Shown: positions 51,802-60,581, counted from the stretch's first letter. The stretch is 64,000 nucleotides of DNA from Streptomyces sp. CG4 (GCF_041080655.1 NZ_CP163525.1:6324001-6388000), one strand, 5' to 3'. Notes: generated from the letters alone by a model not told the origin. Translations and numbers: made by a program.

Positions 51802-51962
51802 GGGCGGCACTCCCTCGTGGTCGCGTGCAAGGACGGCTGGTGGAAGACGGCTGAACAGGACCGATCCTGCCATGCGCCCCTGACAGGAGGCACCAGGGAA
51901 TGGCCGGGCGGACAACGGCGTTCTCGCCCCAATACGGGAAATCGTTCCCCTTGAGGAGAGAC

Positions 51963-52607
51963 ATGTCGGAGAAGACCCCCGTCGACTTCTGGTTCGACCC
52001 GGTGTGCCCCTGGGCCTGGATGACCTCCCGCTGGGTCCTGGAGGTGGAGAAGGTCCGCGACATCGAGGTCCGCTGGCATGTGATGAGCCTGTCGGTGCTC
52101 AACGAGAACCGGCTGGACGAGCTGCCGGAGGAGTACGCCGAGAACATGCGGCCCGGCGGCAAGACCTGGTGGCCGGTCCGGGTGGTGATCGCGGCCCAGC
52201 AGCTGCACGGCGACGACGTGGTCGGCCGGCTCTACACCGCGCTCGGCACCCGCTTCCACAACGAGGGCCTCGGGGTGAACCGCGACAGCATCGCCGCCGC
52301 CCTCGCCGACGCCGGCCTGCCCGCCGACCTGATCGAGTACGGCGAGAAGGACACCTACGACACCGAGCTGCGCGCTTCCCACAAGGAGGGCATCGACAAG
52401 GTCGGCCAGGACGTCGGCACCCCGGTCATCGCGCTGCCCGGTCCCGACGGGGAGCAGATCGCCTTCTTCGGCCCGGTCGTCACCCCCGCCCCCAAGGGCG
52501 AGGCGGCGGCCCGCCTGTGGGACGGCGCGGTCGCGGTCGCCTCGGTCCCGGGCTTCTACGAACTCAAGCGCACCCGCACCAAGGGCCCGGACTTCAGCAA
52601 CCTGTAG
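51963..52607 (+). CDS. DsbA-family, mycothiol-nitroreductase-like protein
   Basis: 214 aa. It closely resembles M. tuberculosis Rv2466c, a mycothiol-dependent nitroreductase with a DsbA fold (DFWFDPVCPWAWMTSRW, VMSLSVLNENR, DVGTPVIALPGPDGEQIAFF). In Rv2466c the active site is CPWC; here it is CPWA, so the resolving cysteine is missing and a one-cysteine mechanism with mycothiol is implied. No signal sequence: it is cytoplasmic. The ATG follows GAGGAGAG. A small CTAG-flanked element lies 10 bp after its stop. Confidence 0.85.
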   Translation: MSEKTPVDFWFDPVCPWAWMTSRWVLEVEKVRDIEVRWHVMSLSVLNENRLDELPEEYAENMRPGGKTWWPVRVVIAAQQLHGDDVVGRLYTALGTRFHNEGLGVNRDSIAAALADAGLPADLIEYGEKDTYDTELRASHKEGIDKVGQDVGTPVIALPGPDGEQIAFFGPVVTPAPKGEAAARLWDGAVAVASVPGFYELKRTRTKGPDFSNL

Positions 52608-52617
52608 GTCCCGGTGA

Positions 52618-52819
52618 CTAGTGCCCCAACAGGCAACGTTCGCCCCGTCGCGACGCCCGGCACGCTCCCCCACTGCCTTAAAGGCGTGGGCGGTGCCCCC
52701 ACTCGCCGCACCGGGCACAAGCCCAAGTACATCCAGTACGAGGACTTGCACCCAGCACGCCGAGAGCACGCACCGGACGCCGCTCCTTGATGGGCAAACG
52801 TTGCCTGCCGGGGCACTAG
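52618..52819. mobile_element. 202-bp MITE-like element with CTAG ends
   Basis: The two ends are inverted copies: CTAG then GTGCCCCAACAGGCAACGTT on the left and GTGCCCCGGCAGGCAACGTT on the right strand, 2 mismatches in 20, with similarity running on as (C/T)GCCC. CTAG at both ends (52618-52621 and 52816-52819) is probably the duplicated target. No transposase is encoded. A short frame inside reads GHKPKYIQYEDLHP but has no start and is not counted as a gene. Confidence 0.75.
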
Positions 52820-53268
52820 GTGAGCGGCGCGCCCGGCTTGAGGAAGAACAGGCCGGCGACGGCCCCGGTCTTGTCGAGGCTCACGCGGAACTCGCCGGGG
52901 CCGCGCTCCATCCGCAGGGGCACGCTGACCACGGTGAACCGGCCGACCGCGACATCCTTGGGATTCTGGTGCGACCGATAGGCGCCGAACTGAGCCTCGT
53001 AGTTCCGCCACGCCTTCTCGAGCGCGTCCGGGGGCAGCTGTCTGCGCACCGTCGCGTCGAAGTGGGCGGTGGCGGCGGTGTAGTCGCCCTTCACGATGTC
53101 GTCGAGTGTCTGCAGTGCGATCGTGTCGTCCTGAGACGCGGCCAGTGCGGAAACCTGGGCCGGCAGGAGCGCGGACGCGGCCAGCACGACCGTGCCCACC
53201 GCCCGGGCGAGGCGCCGCCTGCCGCCGCGCGCGATGCCGTTGTCGGACATGCCTTCATCGTGCGCCAC
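52816..53268 (-). CDS. secreted DUF3887-like protein
   Basis: 150 aa from GTG at 53268 (GGGGAG 5 bp upstream); an ATG six codons later is also possible. A signal peptide (AVGTVVLAASALLPAQVSAL) ends near ALA-A. The mature part is a DUF3887-type small alpha/beta domain (LDDIVKGDYTAATAHFDATV, AWRNYEAQFGAYRSHQ). Its TAG stop is formed by the CTAG at the right end of the adjoining mobile element, so the C-terminus ends exactly at the insertion target. The function is unknown. Confidence 0.75.
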   Translation of the reverse strand: MAHDEGMSDNGIARGGRRRLARAVGTVVLAASALLPAQVSALAASQDDTIALQTLDDIVKGDYTAATAHFDATVRRQLPPDALEKAWRNYEAQFGAYRSHQNPKDVAVGRFTVVSVPLRMERGPGEFRVSLDKTGAVAGLFFLKPGAPLT

Positions 53269-53295
53269 CCGCGCTCCCCGCGCATGCCGGGCAGA

Positions 53296-53332
53296 GGAAG
53301 ACCCCGCGAGTCACGTCCTCGCGGGGTCTTCC
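53296..53332. terminator. terminator of sodF
   Basis: Perfect 15-bp arms GGAAGACCCCGCGAG / CTCGCGGGGTCTTCC with a 7-nt loop, between the end of sodF (53429) and the DUF3887-like gene. Confidence 0.85.
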
Positions 53333-53428
53333 GTTCATCCGCCTGCCTGCGTGAAGGGTGAGAAGACGATCACGAGGCAGGACGTCTCAGGGGATCAGTG
53401 GATCGGGGGATCCAGGAGATCGGGAGGC

Positions 53429-54076
53429 TCAGGGAGCCAGCAGCAGTACGTCGGCGCGAGACTTGGCGGCCGCGTAACGGCGGGCCACGTCCTGCCAGTT
53501 GACGACCTGCCACATGGCCTCGATGAAGTCCACCTTCTGGTTGCGGTACTGCAGATAGAAGGCGTGCTCCCAGGCGTCGAAGACCAGGACCGGGGTGGCG
53601 CCCTGGCCGACGTTGCCCTGGTGGTCGTAGACCTGTTCCACGATCAGACGGCCGCTCAGCGGCTCGTACGCCAGCACGCCCCAGCCCGAACCCTGGGTGG
53701 TGGCCGCGGCCTTGGACAGCTGGGCCTTGAAGGCGGCGAAGGAACCGAAGGACTCCTTGATCGCCTCGGCCAGCTCGCCCACCCCGTCGGCGGCGAGCGG
53801 CTCTCCGCCGCCGTCCTTCGGGCCGGTCATGTTCTGCCAGTAGACGCTGTGCAGGATGTGCCCGGAGAGATGGAAGGCCAGGTTCTTCTCCAGCCCGTTG
53901 ATCGAGCCCCAGCTCTCCTTGTCCCGCGCCTCCGCCAGCTGCTCCAGCGTGTCGTTGGCGCCCTTCACATAGGCCGCGTGGTGCTTGTCATGGTGCAGCT
54001 CGATGATCTCCGGGCTGATCACGGGGGCCAGCGCCGAGTAGTCGTAGGGCAGGTCGGGCAACGTGTAGACGGGCAT
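53429..54076 (-). CDS. sodF: iron superoxide dismutase
   Basis: 215 aa. It dismutates superoxide in the cytoplasm. Metal ligands are visible: His27 in ELHHDKHHAAYVKG (first), His in LAFHLSGHILHSVYW, then Asp and His in VFDAWEHAFYLQYRN. The QNMTGPKDGGGEP and GSGWGVLAYEP segments match the Streptomyces SodF group. GGAGGGGA precedes the ATG. The promoter carries a nickel-responsive Nur box, so nickel should repress it while NiSOD takes over, as known in S. coelicolor. From memory this is SCO2633. Confidence 0.95.
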   Translation of the reverse strand: MPVYTLPDLPYDYSALAPVISPEIIELHHDKHHAAYVKGANDTLEQLAEARDKESWGSINGLEKNLAFHLSGHILHSVYWQNMTGPKDGGGEPLAADGVGELAEAIKESFGSFAAFKAQLSKAAATTQGSGWGVLAYEPLSGRLIVEQVYDHQGNVGQGATPVLVFDAWEHAFYLQYRNQKVDFIEAMWQVVNWQDVARRYAAAKSRADVLLLAP

Positions 54077-54099
54077 GCGTGATCCCCTCCGGAACCTTA

Positions 54100-54116
54100 T
54101 TGCAAGTGGCTTGCAA
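54100..54116. promoter_or_regulatory. Nur box (nickel-responsive operator) of sodF
   Basis: TTGCAAGTGGCTTGCAA: exactly TTGCAA-N5-TTGCAA, the motif reported for Nur binding in S. coelicolor. It lies 24 bp upstream of the sodF start. Confidence 0.9.
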
Positions 54117-54153
54117 CTACACGCTAGCAATAAGAGTGTCAGGGCAACAGAAA

Positions 54154-54180
54154 GGCCCCCACGTGTCGTACGTGGGGGCC
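54154..54180. terminator. terminator after the amino-acid permease gene
   Basis: Perfect 11-bp arms GGCCCCCACGT / ACGTGGGGGCC around GTCGT, between the permease stop and the sodF promoter. On the leftward transcript it is followed by CTTTCTGTTG, a partial U-tract. Confidence 0.8.
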
Positions 54181-54196
54181 GGTGCCGGTGCGGGGC

Positions 54197-55585
54197 TCAG
54201 CGCTTGGCGCGGGCCCGCTGCCAGAAGTAACCGACGGCCGCCAGGGTCAGCGTCATCCCGCCCGTCGAGTACAGCTGGACGCGGGTGTCCGGTTCGCGGG
54301 CCATCAGGACGAAGATCGCGACCATGCCTGCCAGGGCGACCCAGGTGAGGAAGGGGAACGCCCACATGCGGACGACCAGCTTCTTGGGGGCCTCGCGTTC
54401 GATACGGCGGCGGAGCCGGAGCTGGGAGACCGCGATGAAGATCCAGACGACCAGGATGACCGCGCCGATCATGTTCAGCAGCCACTTGAAGACGTCGTCC
54501 GGCCGCCAGTAGCTGAGCAGTACGCAGACGAAGCCCAGCACGCAGGAGGTGAGTACGGCGATGCGCGGCACGCCGCCGGAGAGCCGGGCCAGGGCCCTGG
54601 GGCCCTGGCCGCGCTCGACCAGCGAGAAGGCGATGCGCGAGGAGCCGTAGATGTTGGCGTTCATCGCGGAGAGCAGGGCGACCAGGACGACCACGTTCAT
54701 CAGCCGGCCCGCGCCCGGGATGCCGAGGTGGTCGAGCGTGGCGACGTACGGACCCTTCGTCACGACGTCCTGGGAGTTCCACGGGACCAGGGTGACGACG
54801 ACCGCCATGGAGCCGATGTAGAACAGGGCGATCCGCCACATCGCCGTACGGACGGCGGACGCCACGCCCTTGACCGGGTTCTCCGACTCGGCCGCCGCGA
54901 TGGTGACGGTCTCCAGACCGCCGTAGGCGAAGACGGAAGCGAGCAGGCCGACGATCAGGCCGTTGCCGCCGTGCGGAAGGAAGTGGCTCAGGTTCGCGGT
55001 GCCGGGGGCGTCCGTGCCGGGCAGCACGCCCGCGATGGCCAGCACGCCGAGGATCAGGAACAGGGAGATCGCGCCCACCTTCAGCGCCGCGAACCAGAAC
55101 TCGAACTCGCCGAAGTTCTTCACGGCGGCCAGGTTCGTCCCGCAGAACACGACCATGAACAGCGCGACCCAGAGCCACTCGGGGGTGCCGGGCACCCAGC
55201 CGGAGACGATGTGCGCGGCGCCGATGCCCTCCAGGCCGACGGCCGTGCACAGCAGGATCCAGAAGGACCAGCCGGCCGCGAAGCCCGCCCAGGGCCCGAT
55301 CGCCCGCTCGGCGTGCGCCGAGAACGAACCCGAGGAGGGGTAGGCGGCGGACATCTCGCCCAGCATCCGCATCACCAGCATCACCAGCAGGCCGGAGAGC
55401 GTGTAGGCGATCACGATGGAGGGGCCGGCGGCGGCGATGCCCGCGCCGGAGCCGACGAAGAGACCCGCGCCGATCACCCCGCCGAGGGCGATCATCGACA
55501 GATGGCGCTGCTTGAGGCCGTGGGAGAGGGAGCGGCCGTCCTGTTGCTGTGGCGGCGTCTCGGTCGGCGTACTGCTGGTGGGCAT
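54197..55585 (-). CDS. APC-family amino acid permease (AAT type)
   Basis: 462 aa with 12 helices. The first helix carries the APC core motif IALGGVIGAGLFVGSGAGI, and MLGEMSAAYPSSGSF starts the second part. It resembles GabP/ProY-like permeases, which import amino acids or GABA with a proton. An N-terminal 25-residue Ser/Thr/Gln tail precedes helix 1. The ATG at 55585 was chosen for its family fit. The gene is separate from the sulfonate operon to its right by 145 bp. Confidence 0.88.
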   Translation of the reverse strand: MPTSSTPTETPPQQQDGRSLSHGLKQRHLSMIALGGVIGAGLFVGSGAGIAAAGPSIVIAYTLSGLLVMLVMRMLGEMSAAYPSSGSFSAHAERAIGPWAGFAAGWSFWILLCTAVGLEGIGAAHIVSGWVPGTPEWLWVALFMVVFCGTNLAAVKNFGEFEFWFAALKVGAISLFLILGVLAIAGVLPGTDAPGTANLSHFLPHGGNGLIVGLLASVFAYGGLETVTIAAAESENPVKGVASAVRTAMWRIALFYIGSMAVVVTLVPWNSQDVVTKGPYVATLDHLGIPGAGRLMNVVVLVALLSAMNANIYGSSRIAFSLVERGQGPRALARLSGGVPRIAVLTSCVLGFVCVLLSYWRPDDVFKWLLNMIGAVILVVWIFIAVSQLRLRRRIEREAPKKLVVRMWAFPFLTWVALAGMVAIFVLMAREPDTRVQLYSTGGMTLTLAAVGYFWQRARAKR

Positions 55586-55730
55586 GGGCGCGGCTCTCCC
55601 CGGGCAATGGGCGGGCAAAAACCCCGCCAGTCTGGGCGGCCCGTCCGCTCGGGCGGAGGGGCTGCCCAGTATCCGGACATCTGGCGTACGCAGGGTGAAC
55701 CAGCGGTTACGCGAGCCGTTGTGCGGCCGG

Positions 55731-57989
55731 TTACGCGGCCGCGAGCACCGGTGTGTAATGCGAGGCGTCGCCCTCGATCGAGTAGCTCTCCTTGCCCTCG
55801 ATGCCGACCGGGACGTCACCGGCGACGGTCACCCGGTGCAGCCGGCGCGGCCGTCCGTCGTAGTTGTCGATGGCGTAGTGCTGGGTGATCCGGTTGTCGA
55901 AGAGCACCAGCTCGTTCTCCGCCCAGCGGTGGCGCAGGATGTTCTCCGGACGGGTGACGTACGCCTGGAGCAGGTCGAGGATCTTGCGGGACTCGCCCGT
56001 CGACAGGCCGATGACGCGTTGGGCGAACCCGCCGATGAACAGGCCGCGCTCGCCGGTCAGGGGGTGGACGCGGACCACCGGGTGGGCCGTGCGGTAGGTG
56101 ATGGATGTGAACTGGGCGCGCTGGGCGGCCTGTTCCGCGTCGATCTCCTCGTCCGGCACCGCGTAGTCGTAGTCGTTGGTGTGCTCGGCCCACAGGGTGT
56201 CGGCGAAGCGGCGCAGCGGCTCGGGCAGGTCGCGGTAGGCGGCCGCCGCGTTGGCGATCAGGGTCTCGCCGCCGTACGGCGGGACGGTGATCGAGCGCAG
56301 GGTGCTGGCCTGGGGCGGGTTGAGGACGAAGGTGACGTCGGTGTGCCAGTGGTTGGCGCGGCCCCGCTCGCTGTCGACGGGCAGTACGTTCGGGGCGCCG
56401 TCGACCGCGCCGACCGTCGGGTGGGCGGTGGTCAGGTCGCCGAAGTGGCGGGCGAAGGCCTGCTGACCGGCGTCGTCCAGCCCGCCGGCGTCGAAGACGA
56501 GGGCCTTGTGGACGTTCAGGGCCTCGCGGAGCGCGGTGACCTGCTCCGGGGCGAGCGGCTCGGTGATGTCGACACCGGAGACGCGGGCGCCGATGCGTGC
56601 GGTGACCTTGGTGATCTCGAGGGACATGGCGGTTCCTTTCGGGTTTTTGACGAGGACGGGAGCGGGGGACAGGTACTGGTTGGCGGGGCGGGGGAGGCCG
56701 TAGCGCTCCCGGAGGGTCCGGCGTGGGCCGTATGCGGTGCGGAACAGGCCGCGGGCGCGCAGGATCGGTACGACGTGCTCGACGAAGGCGTCCAGGCCGG
56801 AGGGCAGCACGGCCGGCATGATGTTGAAGCCGTCGGCGGCGCCTCGCGTGAACCACGTCTCGATCTGGTCGGCGACCTGCTCGGGCGTCCCGGTGAAGGT
56901 GAGGTGGCCGCGTCCGCCGCCGAGCCGCGCGATCAGCCGGCGGACGGTGAGCTTCTCGCGCCGGGCCAGCTCGACCACGAGCGTGTAGCGGCTCTTGGCG
57001 CCCTCGACGGCGGACTCGGGCGGCAGCTCGGCGGGCAGCTGTGCGTCCAGCTCAAGGGTTCCTGCGGGCAGTTGCAGCAGCCCCTCCAGCCGGTCCAGCC
57101 CGTGGTCGTACACGATGTGGTCCTCCAGCAACTGCTCCGCCGCCCGCGCCTCGGCCTCCGTCGAGCCGAGGACGGGCACGATCCCGGGCAGCACCTTGAT
57201 GTGTTCGGGGTCGCGTCCGGCCGCCTCCGTACGGGACTTGAGGTCGGCGTAGAAGGCCTGTGCGGCGGCGAGGGTCTGCTGCGCGGTGAAGACCGCCTCC
57301 GCGTACCGGGCGGCGAAGGCCTTGCCGTCCTCGCTCGACCCCGCCTGCACCAGCAGCGGGTAGCCCTGCGGCGTACGGGGGACGTTGAGGGCGCCCGCAA
57401 CGCTGAAGTACCTGCCCTGGTGCCGGGGTGGGTGGATCTTGCTGTCGTCGCCCCAGACGCCGGCCGTCCTGTCGCCGACGATCACGTCGTCCTCCCAGCT
57501 GTCCCACAGCTTCAGCGCCACGTCGAGGAACTCGGCGGCCCGGGCGTACCGCTCGACGTGTGCGGGCTCCGCGTCGAGGCCGAAGTTGCGGGCGGCCTCG
57601 GCGCCGGCGGTGGTGACGATGTTCCAGCCGGCCCGGCCGCCGCTGATGATGTCCAGCGAGGCGAACGTGCGGGCCAGGTTGTAGGGGGAGTTGTAGGAGG
57701 TGGAGGCGGTGGCGATGAGGCCGATGTGCTCGGTCGCGGTCGCCAGCGCGGTCAGCAGGGTGAGCGGCTCCAGGGCGCCGGCCGGCCGCTGGGCGAGGTT
57801 GCTCCACAGCTGGGGGCTGTCGGCGAGGAAGAGGGAGTCGAAGGTGCCTCGCTCGGCGATGCGGGCGAGCCGTACGTAGTGCTGGAGGTCGACGTGCGCG
57901 TACGGGTCGCTCTCCGGGAGCCGCCACGAGGCCTCGTGGTGACCGGTGTTCATCAGGAACGCGTTCAGGTGGAGCTTTCTCTCTGTCAC
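55731..57989 (-). CDS. fused flavin monooxygenase (LLM) and TauD-type dioxygenase
   Basis: 752 aa in one unbroken frame from a GTG that overlaps the ABC ATPase stop (GTGA). Residues 1 to about 430 are a luciferase-like monooxygenase of the NtaA/SnaA/DszA group (HLNAFLMNTGHHEASWRLPE, GGRAGWNIVTTAGAEAARNF, DEVADQIETW-like end). Residues 455-752 are a TauD/TfdA dioxygenase: the iron ligands HxD appear in ANHWHTDVTF and the distal His in RPRRLHRV. These are normally two genes. A good internal ribosome site (GAAAGGA) and ATG at 56627 could still give a separate TauD protein. Both activities fit release of sulfite from sulfonates. Confidence 0.82.
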   Translation of the reverse strand: MTERKLHLNAFLMNTGHHEASWRLPESDPYAHVDLQHYVRLARIAERGTFDSLFLADSPQLWSNLAQRPAGALEPLTLLTALATATEHIGLIATASTSYNSPYNLARTFASLDIISGGRAGWNIVTTAGAEAARNFGLDAEPAHVERYARAAEFLDVALKLWDSWEDDVIVGDRTAGVWGDDSKIHPPRHQGRYFSVAGALNVPRTPQGYPLLVQAGSSEDGKAFAARYAEAVFTAQQTLAAAQAFYADLKSRTEAAGRDPEHIKVLPGIVPVLGSTEAEARAAEQLLEDHIVYDHGLDRLEGLLQLPAGTLELDAQLPAELPPESAVEGAKSRYTLVVELARREKLTVRRLIARLGGGRGHLTFTGTPEQVADQIETWFTRGAADGFNIMPAVLPSGLDAFVEHVVPILRARGLFRTAYGPRRTLRERYGLPRPANQYLSPAPVLVKNPKGTAMSLEITKVTARIGARVSGVDITEPLAPEQVTALREALNVHKALVFDAGGLDDAGQQAFARHFGDLTTAHPTVGAVDGAPNVLPVDSERGRANHWHTDVTFVLNPPQASTLRSITVPPYGGETLIANAAAAYRDLPEPLRRFADTLWAEHTNDYDYAVPDEEIDAEQAAQRAQFTSITYRTAHPVVRVHPLTGERGLFIGGFAQRVIGLSTGESRKILDLLQAYVTRPENILRHRWAENELVLFDNRITQHYAIDNYDGRPRRLHRVTVAGDVPVGIEGKESYSIEGDASHYTPVLAAA

Positions 57990-58720
57990 CGGTGGTCCTC
58001 CGTGACACCCAGGGCGGCCAGCAGCCGTTCGCGGTACTCGCCCAGCACCGGCTCCCGGTAGGAACGCGGGTGGGGACGGTCGATGGGCAGGTCGAGACCG
58101 ATCCGGCCCCGGTCCAGGACGAGGACCCGGTCGGCGAGCACGATCGCCTCGTCCACGTCGTGGGTGACCAGCAGCACGGACGGCCGGTGACGCGTCCACA
58201 GATCGCGCAGCAGGTGGTGCATCTTGATCCTGGTGAGCGCGTCCAGTGCGCCGAACGGCTCGTCGGCCAGCAGGAGTCCGGGCTCGCGGACCAGGGCGCG
58301 GGCGAGTGCGGCCCGCTGGGCCTCGCCGCCGGACAGCTCGCCCGGCCAGGCCCGCTCCCGGCCCTGCAACCCGACCTCCGCCAGTGCGGCCCGGCCGCGC
58401 TCGACGTCGTCCCTGCCGTCCGCGCCCAGCAGGACGTTGTCCAGCACCCGGCGCCAGGGCAGCAGCCGGGAGTCCTGGAAGACGACCGAGACCTGCTCCG
58501 GTGCGGTGAGCTCTCCGCTGCCCGCGACGCCGTGGTCGAGTCCGGCCACCGCCCGCAGCAGGGTGGACTTCCCCGAACCGCTGTGCCCGAGCAGGGCCGT
58601 GAACTGGCCGGCGGGCAGGTCCAGATCGATGCCGTCGAGCACCGTACGGTCGCCGAACGACCGGGTCAGGCTCCGCAGCCGTACCGCCGGGCGGGTCAGC
58701 TGCTCAGTGTGCGGCGCCAT
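57986..58720 (-). CDS. ssuB: ABC transporter ATPase (SsuB/TauB type)
   Basis: 244 aa. Walker A GHSGSGKST, Q-loop VVFQDSRLLPW, signature LSGGEAQRAALARAL, Walker B LLLADEP and the switch His in THDVDEA are all present. It energises import with the permease encoded just upstream, whose gene it overlaps by 25 bp. The closing residues are typical of the sulfonate/taurine/nitrate group. The ssuB name is by family and context; it could also be called tauB. Confidence 0.85.
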   Translation of the reverse strand: MAPHTEQLTRPAVRLRSLTRSFGDRTVLDGIDLDLPAGQFTALLGHSGSGKSTLLRAVAGLDHGVAGSGELTAPEQVSVVFQDSRLLPWRRVLDNVLLGADGRDDVERGRAALAEVGLQGRERAWPGELSGGEAQRAALARALVREPGLLLADEPFGALDALTRIKMHHLLRDLWTRHRPSVLLVTHDVDEAIVLADRVLVLDRGRIGLDLPIDRPHPRSYREPVLGEYRERLLAALGVTEDHR

Positions 58721-59541
58721 GACAGCACCCTCCGTTCGATCAGGCGGACCACGCTGTCGGAGACCAGGCCGAAGACGCCGTAGATCAGCAGGCCGACCAG
58801 GATGACGTCGGTCTGGCCGTAGTTCTGTGCCTGGAACATCAGATAGCCGAGGCCGCTGGTCGCGTTGATCTGCTCCAGCACCACCAGACCCAGCCAGGAG
58901 CCGGTCACCCCTAGCCGGAGTCCCACGAAGAACCCGGGCAGCGCGCCGGGGATCACGACCTGCCGGATGAAGGCGAACCGGGACAGGCCCTGCACCTCGG
59001 CGAGTTCGACGTAACGGCTGTCGATGCCGGAGAGCGCGGCGTGCGTGTTCAGATAGATCGGGATGTAGACGACGATCGCGATGATGGCGACCTTGAACGT
59101 CTCCCCGATGCCCAGCCAGAGGATGAACAGCGGGATCAGACCGAGGGTCGGGATCGCCCGGTTGAGCTGCACGGTCCCGTCGACCAGCGCTTCCCCGGTC
59201 CGGCTGAGCCCGGAGACGAGCGCGAGCAGTACGCCCGCGACGAGGCCGATCGCGAAGCCGTATCCGGCTCGTGTGAGGGAGGTCAGGACGTCGGTGGACA
59301 GGGTGCCGTCGGTCCACAGATGAGCGGCCGTCCGCAGCACCGTCCAGGGCGCCGGTACGGCACCTGTGTCGAGCGCACCCGCAGCCGAGGCGGCGGCCCA
59401 CAGGGACAGCAGGACGAGCGGGCCGATCAGCCGGGCGGCGGGCAGCCGGCGGCCGGGGGAGAGCCGGCGGCGCCGCCGGACCTGGGGGAATTGCCCGGCC
59501 TGAGCCGCCGGGACGGCGGTCGTCGCGGTTATGGCGGTCAT
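58696..59541 (-). CDS. ssuC: ABC transporter permease (SsuC/TauC type)
   Basis: 281 aa with six helices. After a basic tail rich in Arg (about residues 20-35) comes LIGPLVLLSLWAAASAAGAL. The EAA loop is SRYVELAEVQGLSRFAFIRQ, followed by PGALPGFFVGLRLGVTGSW, as in sulfonate/taurine/nitrate permeases. Its ATG overlaps the stop of the binding-protein gene (ATGA). Gene order binding protein, permease, ATPase is the standard ssuACB arrangement. Confidence 0.85.
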   Translation of the reverse strand: MTAITATTAVPAAQAGQFPQVRRRRRLSPGRRLPAARLIGPLVLLSLWAAASAAGALDTGAVPAPWTVLRTAAHLWTDGTLSTDVLTSLTRAGYGFAIGLVAGVLLALVSGLSRTGEALVDGTVQLNRAIPTLGLIPLFILWLGIGETFKVAIIAIVVYIPIYLNTHAALSGIDSRYVELAEVQGLSRFAFIRQVVIPGALPGFFVGLRLGVTGSWLGLVVLEQINATSGLGYLMFQAQNYGQTDVILVGLLIYGVFGLVSDSVVRLIERRVLSWRRTLSS

Positions 59542-60581
59542 GTGCGGTACTCCTCGGGTACGGCCTTGGCGGCGATCGACTCGAAGCGGTGGTCGAAGAG
59601 CGAGGAGACGTCGAACTTCTTCACGAACCCGCCCTCGGCGAGCAGATCGGCGGTCTCCTGCTCCCACTTGACCGCCTCGTCCCAACCGGGCGGGAACAGC
59701 GGCTTGTTGGCGAGCCTGGTGATGCCCTGCGCCTGCTGGAGGGTCAGGTTCTGCGTCTTGACGTAGAACTCCTCGTCCCACACGTCCGGGTGCTCGTAGG
59801 CCCACACCTGGCCCTGGGCCCACTGCGGGATGTAGGCGGCGATCGCGGCGGCCTTCGCGGAGTCGTTCAGCACGGACTGCGGCGCCCACAGCAGGTTGAG
59901 CAGGTCGACGACGTCGGTGGCGATGGTGTGGGCGCCCTTCGCCGCGTACTGCTTCAGATACGCGGGGGCCTGACTGATGGCGAGCGGGGCCACGTCGACC
60001 TGCCCCGACTGCAGCGCGGTGAAGAACTGGTTGCTGGTCAGCGGGACCAGCGTCACCTCGTCGTACTTCAGGCCCGCCTGCTTCAGCGCGCGCAGCAGGA
60101 CGACACCCTGCGCCTGGCCCTGCGAGAAGGCGAGCCGCTTGCCCTTGAAGCCGCGGACGGTGCGGATGTCGCTGCCGGGCTTGGTGGCGAACAGGTAGTT
60201 GGGTTTGCGCGTGATGCCGATCGCCACGATCTTCGCGTCGTAACCCTGGTAGTGCGCCTGGATCGGCGGGATGCCCGCGTTGTTCGCGAGGTCCAGGGAC
60301 CCCGCACGGAAGGCGTTGATGACGTCCGGACCGGCGCCGATGTTCAGCCAGTTCGACACGGTGAACGGCAGCTCGGGCAGCTTCGCCAGCCTGAACTGCA
60401 GCTGCTGCTGCCCCAGGTAGGAGGCGATCTTCAGGCTGGTCCCGGCCGGGACCTTGTCCGCGAGCGGCTTGGTGGCGGCGCCCTCGGTGTCGGCGGAAGG
60501 CTCGCCCTTGGCGCAGCCGCTGAGGCCTGCCACGGCCGCGGACGCGCCCAGCAAGGAGGAGAGAAAAACACGACGGTGCAT
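59538..60581 (-). CDS. ssuA: sulfonate-type ABC substrate-binding lipoprotein
   Basis: 347 aa. The lipobox is LSGC, preceded by a hydrophobic signal (FLSSLLGASAAVAGLSGC), so it is a lipoprotein on the membrane's outer face. The mature region shows SLKIASYLGQQQLQFRLAKL and GSLDLANNAGIPPIQAHYQG, typical of SsuA/TauA/NrtA-like proteins. It is the first structural gene of the transporter, downstream of a short cysteine leader frame and its promoter. The substrate is probably an organosulfonate or sulfone, inferred from the enzymes encoded further on. Confidence 0.87.
   Translation of the reverse strand: MHRRVFLSSLLGASAAVAGLSGCAKGEPSADTEGAATKPLADKVPAGTSLKIASYLGQQQLQFRLAKLPELPFTVSNWLNIGAGPDVINAFRAGSLDLANNAGIPPIQAHYQGYDAKIVAIGITRKPNYLFATKPGSDIRTVRGFKGKRLAFSQGQAQGVVLLRALKQAGLKYDEVTLVPLTSNQFFTALQSGQVDVAPLAISQAPAYLKQYAAKGAHTIATDVVDLLNLLWAPQSVLNDSAKAAAIAAYIPQWAQGQVWAYEHPDVWDEEFYVKTQNLTLQQAQGITRLANKPLFPPGWDEAVKWEQETADLLAEGGFVKKFDVSSLFDHRFESIAAKAVPEEYRT

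Noticed and set aside
52614..52823. GTGA as a 4-bp target duplication outside the CTAG ends of the MITE
   Set aside because: GTGA flanks both sides, but CTAG is shared with the second, unrelated element and explains both; kept only as an alternative boundary.
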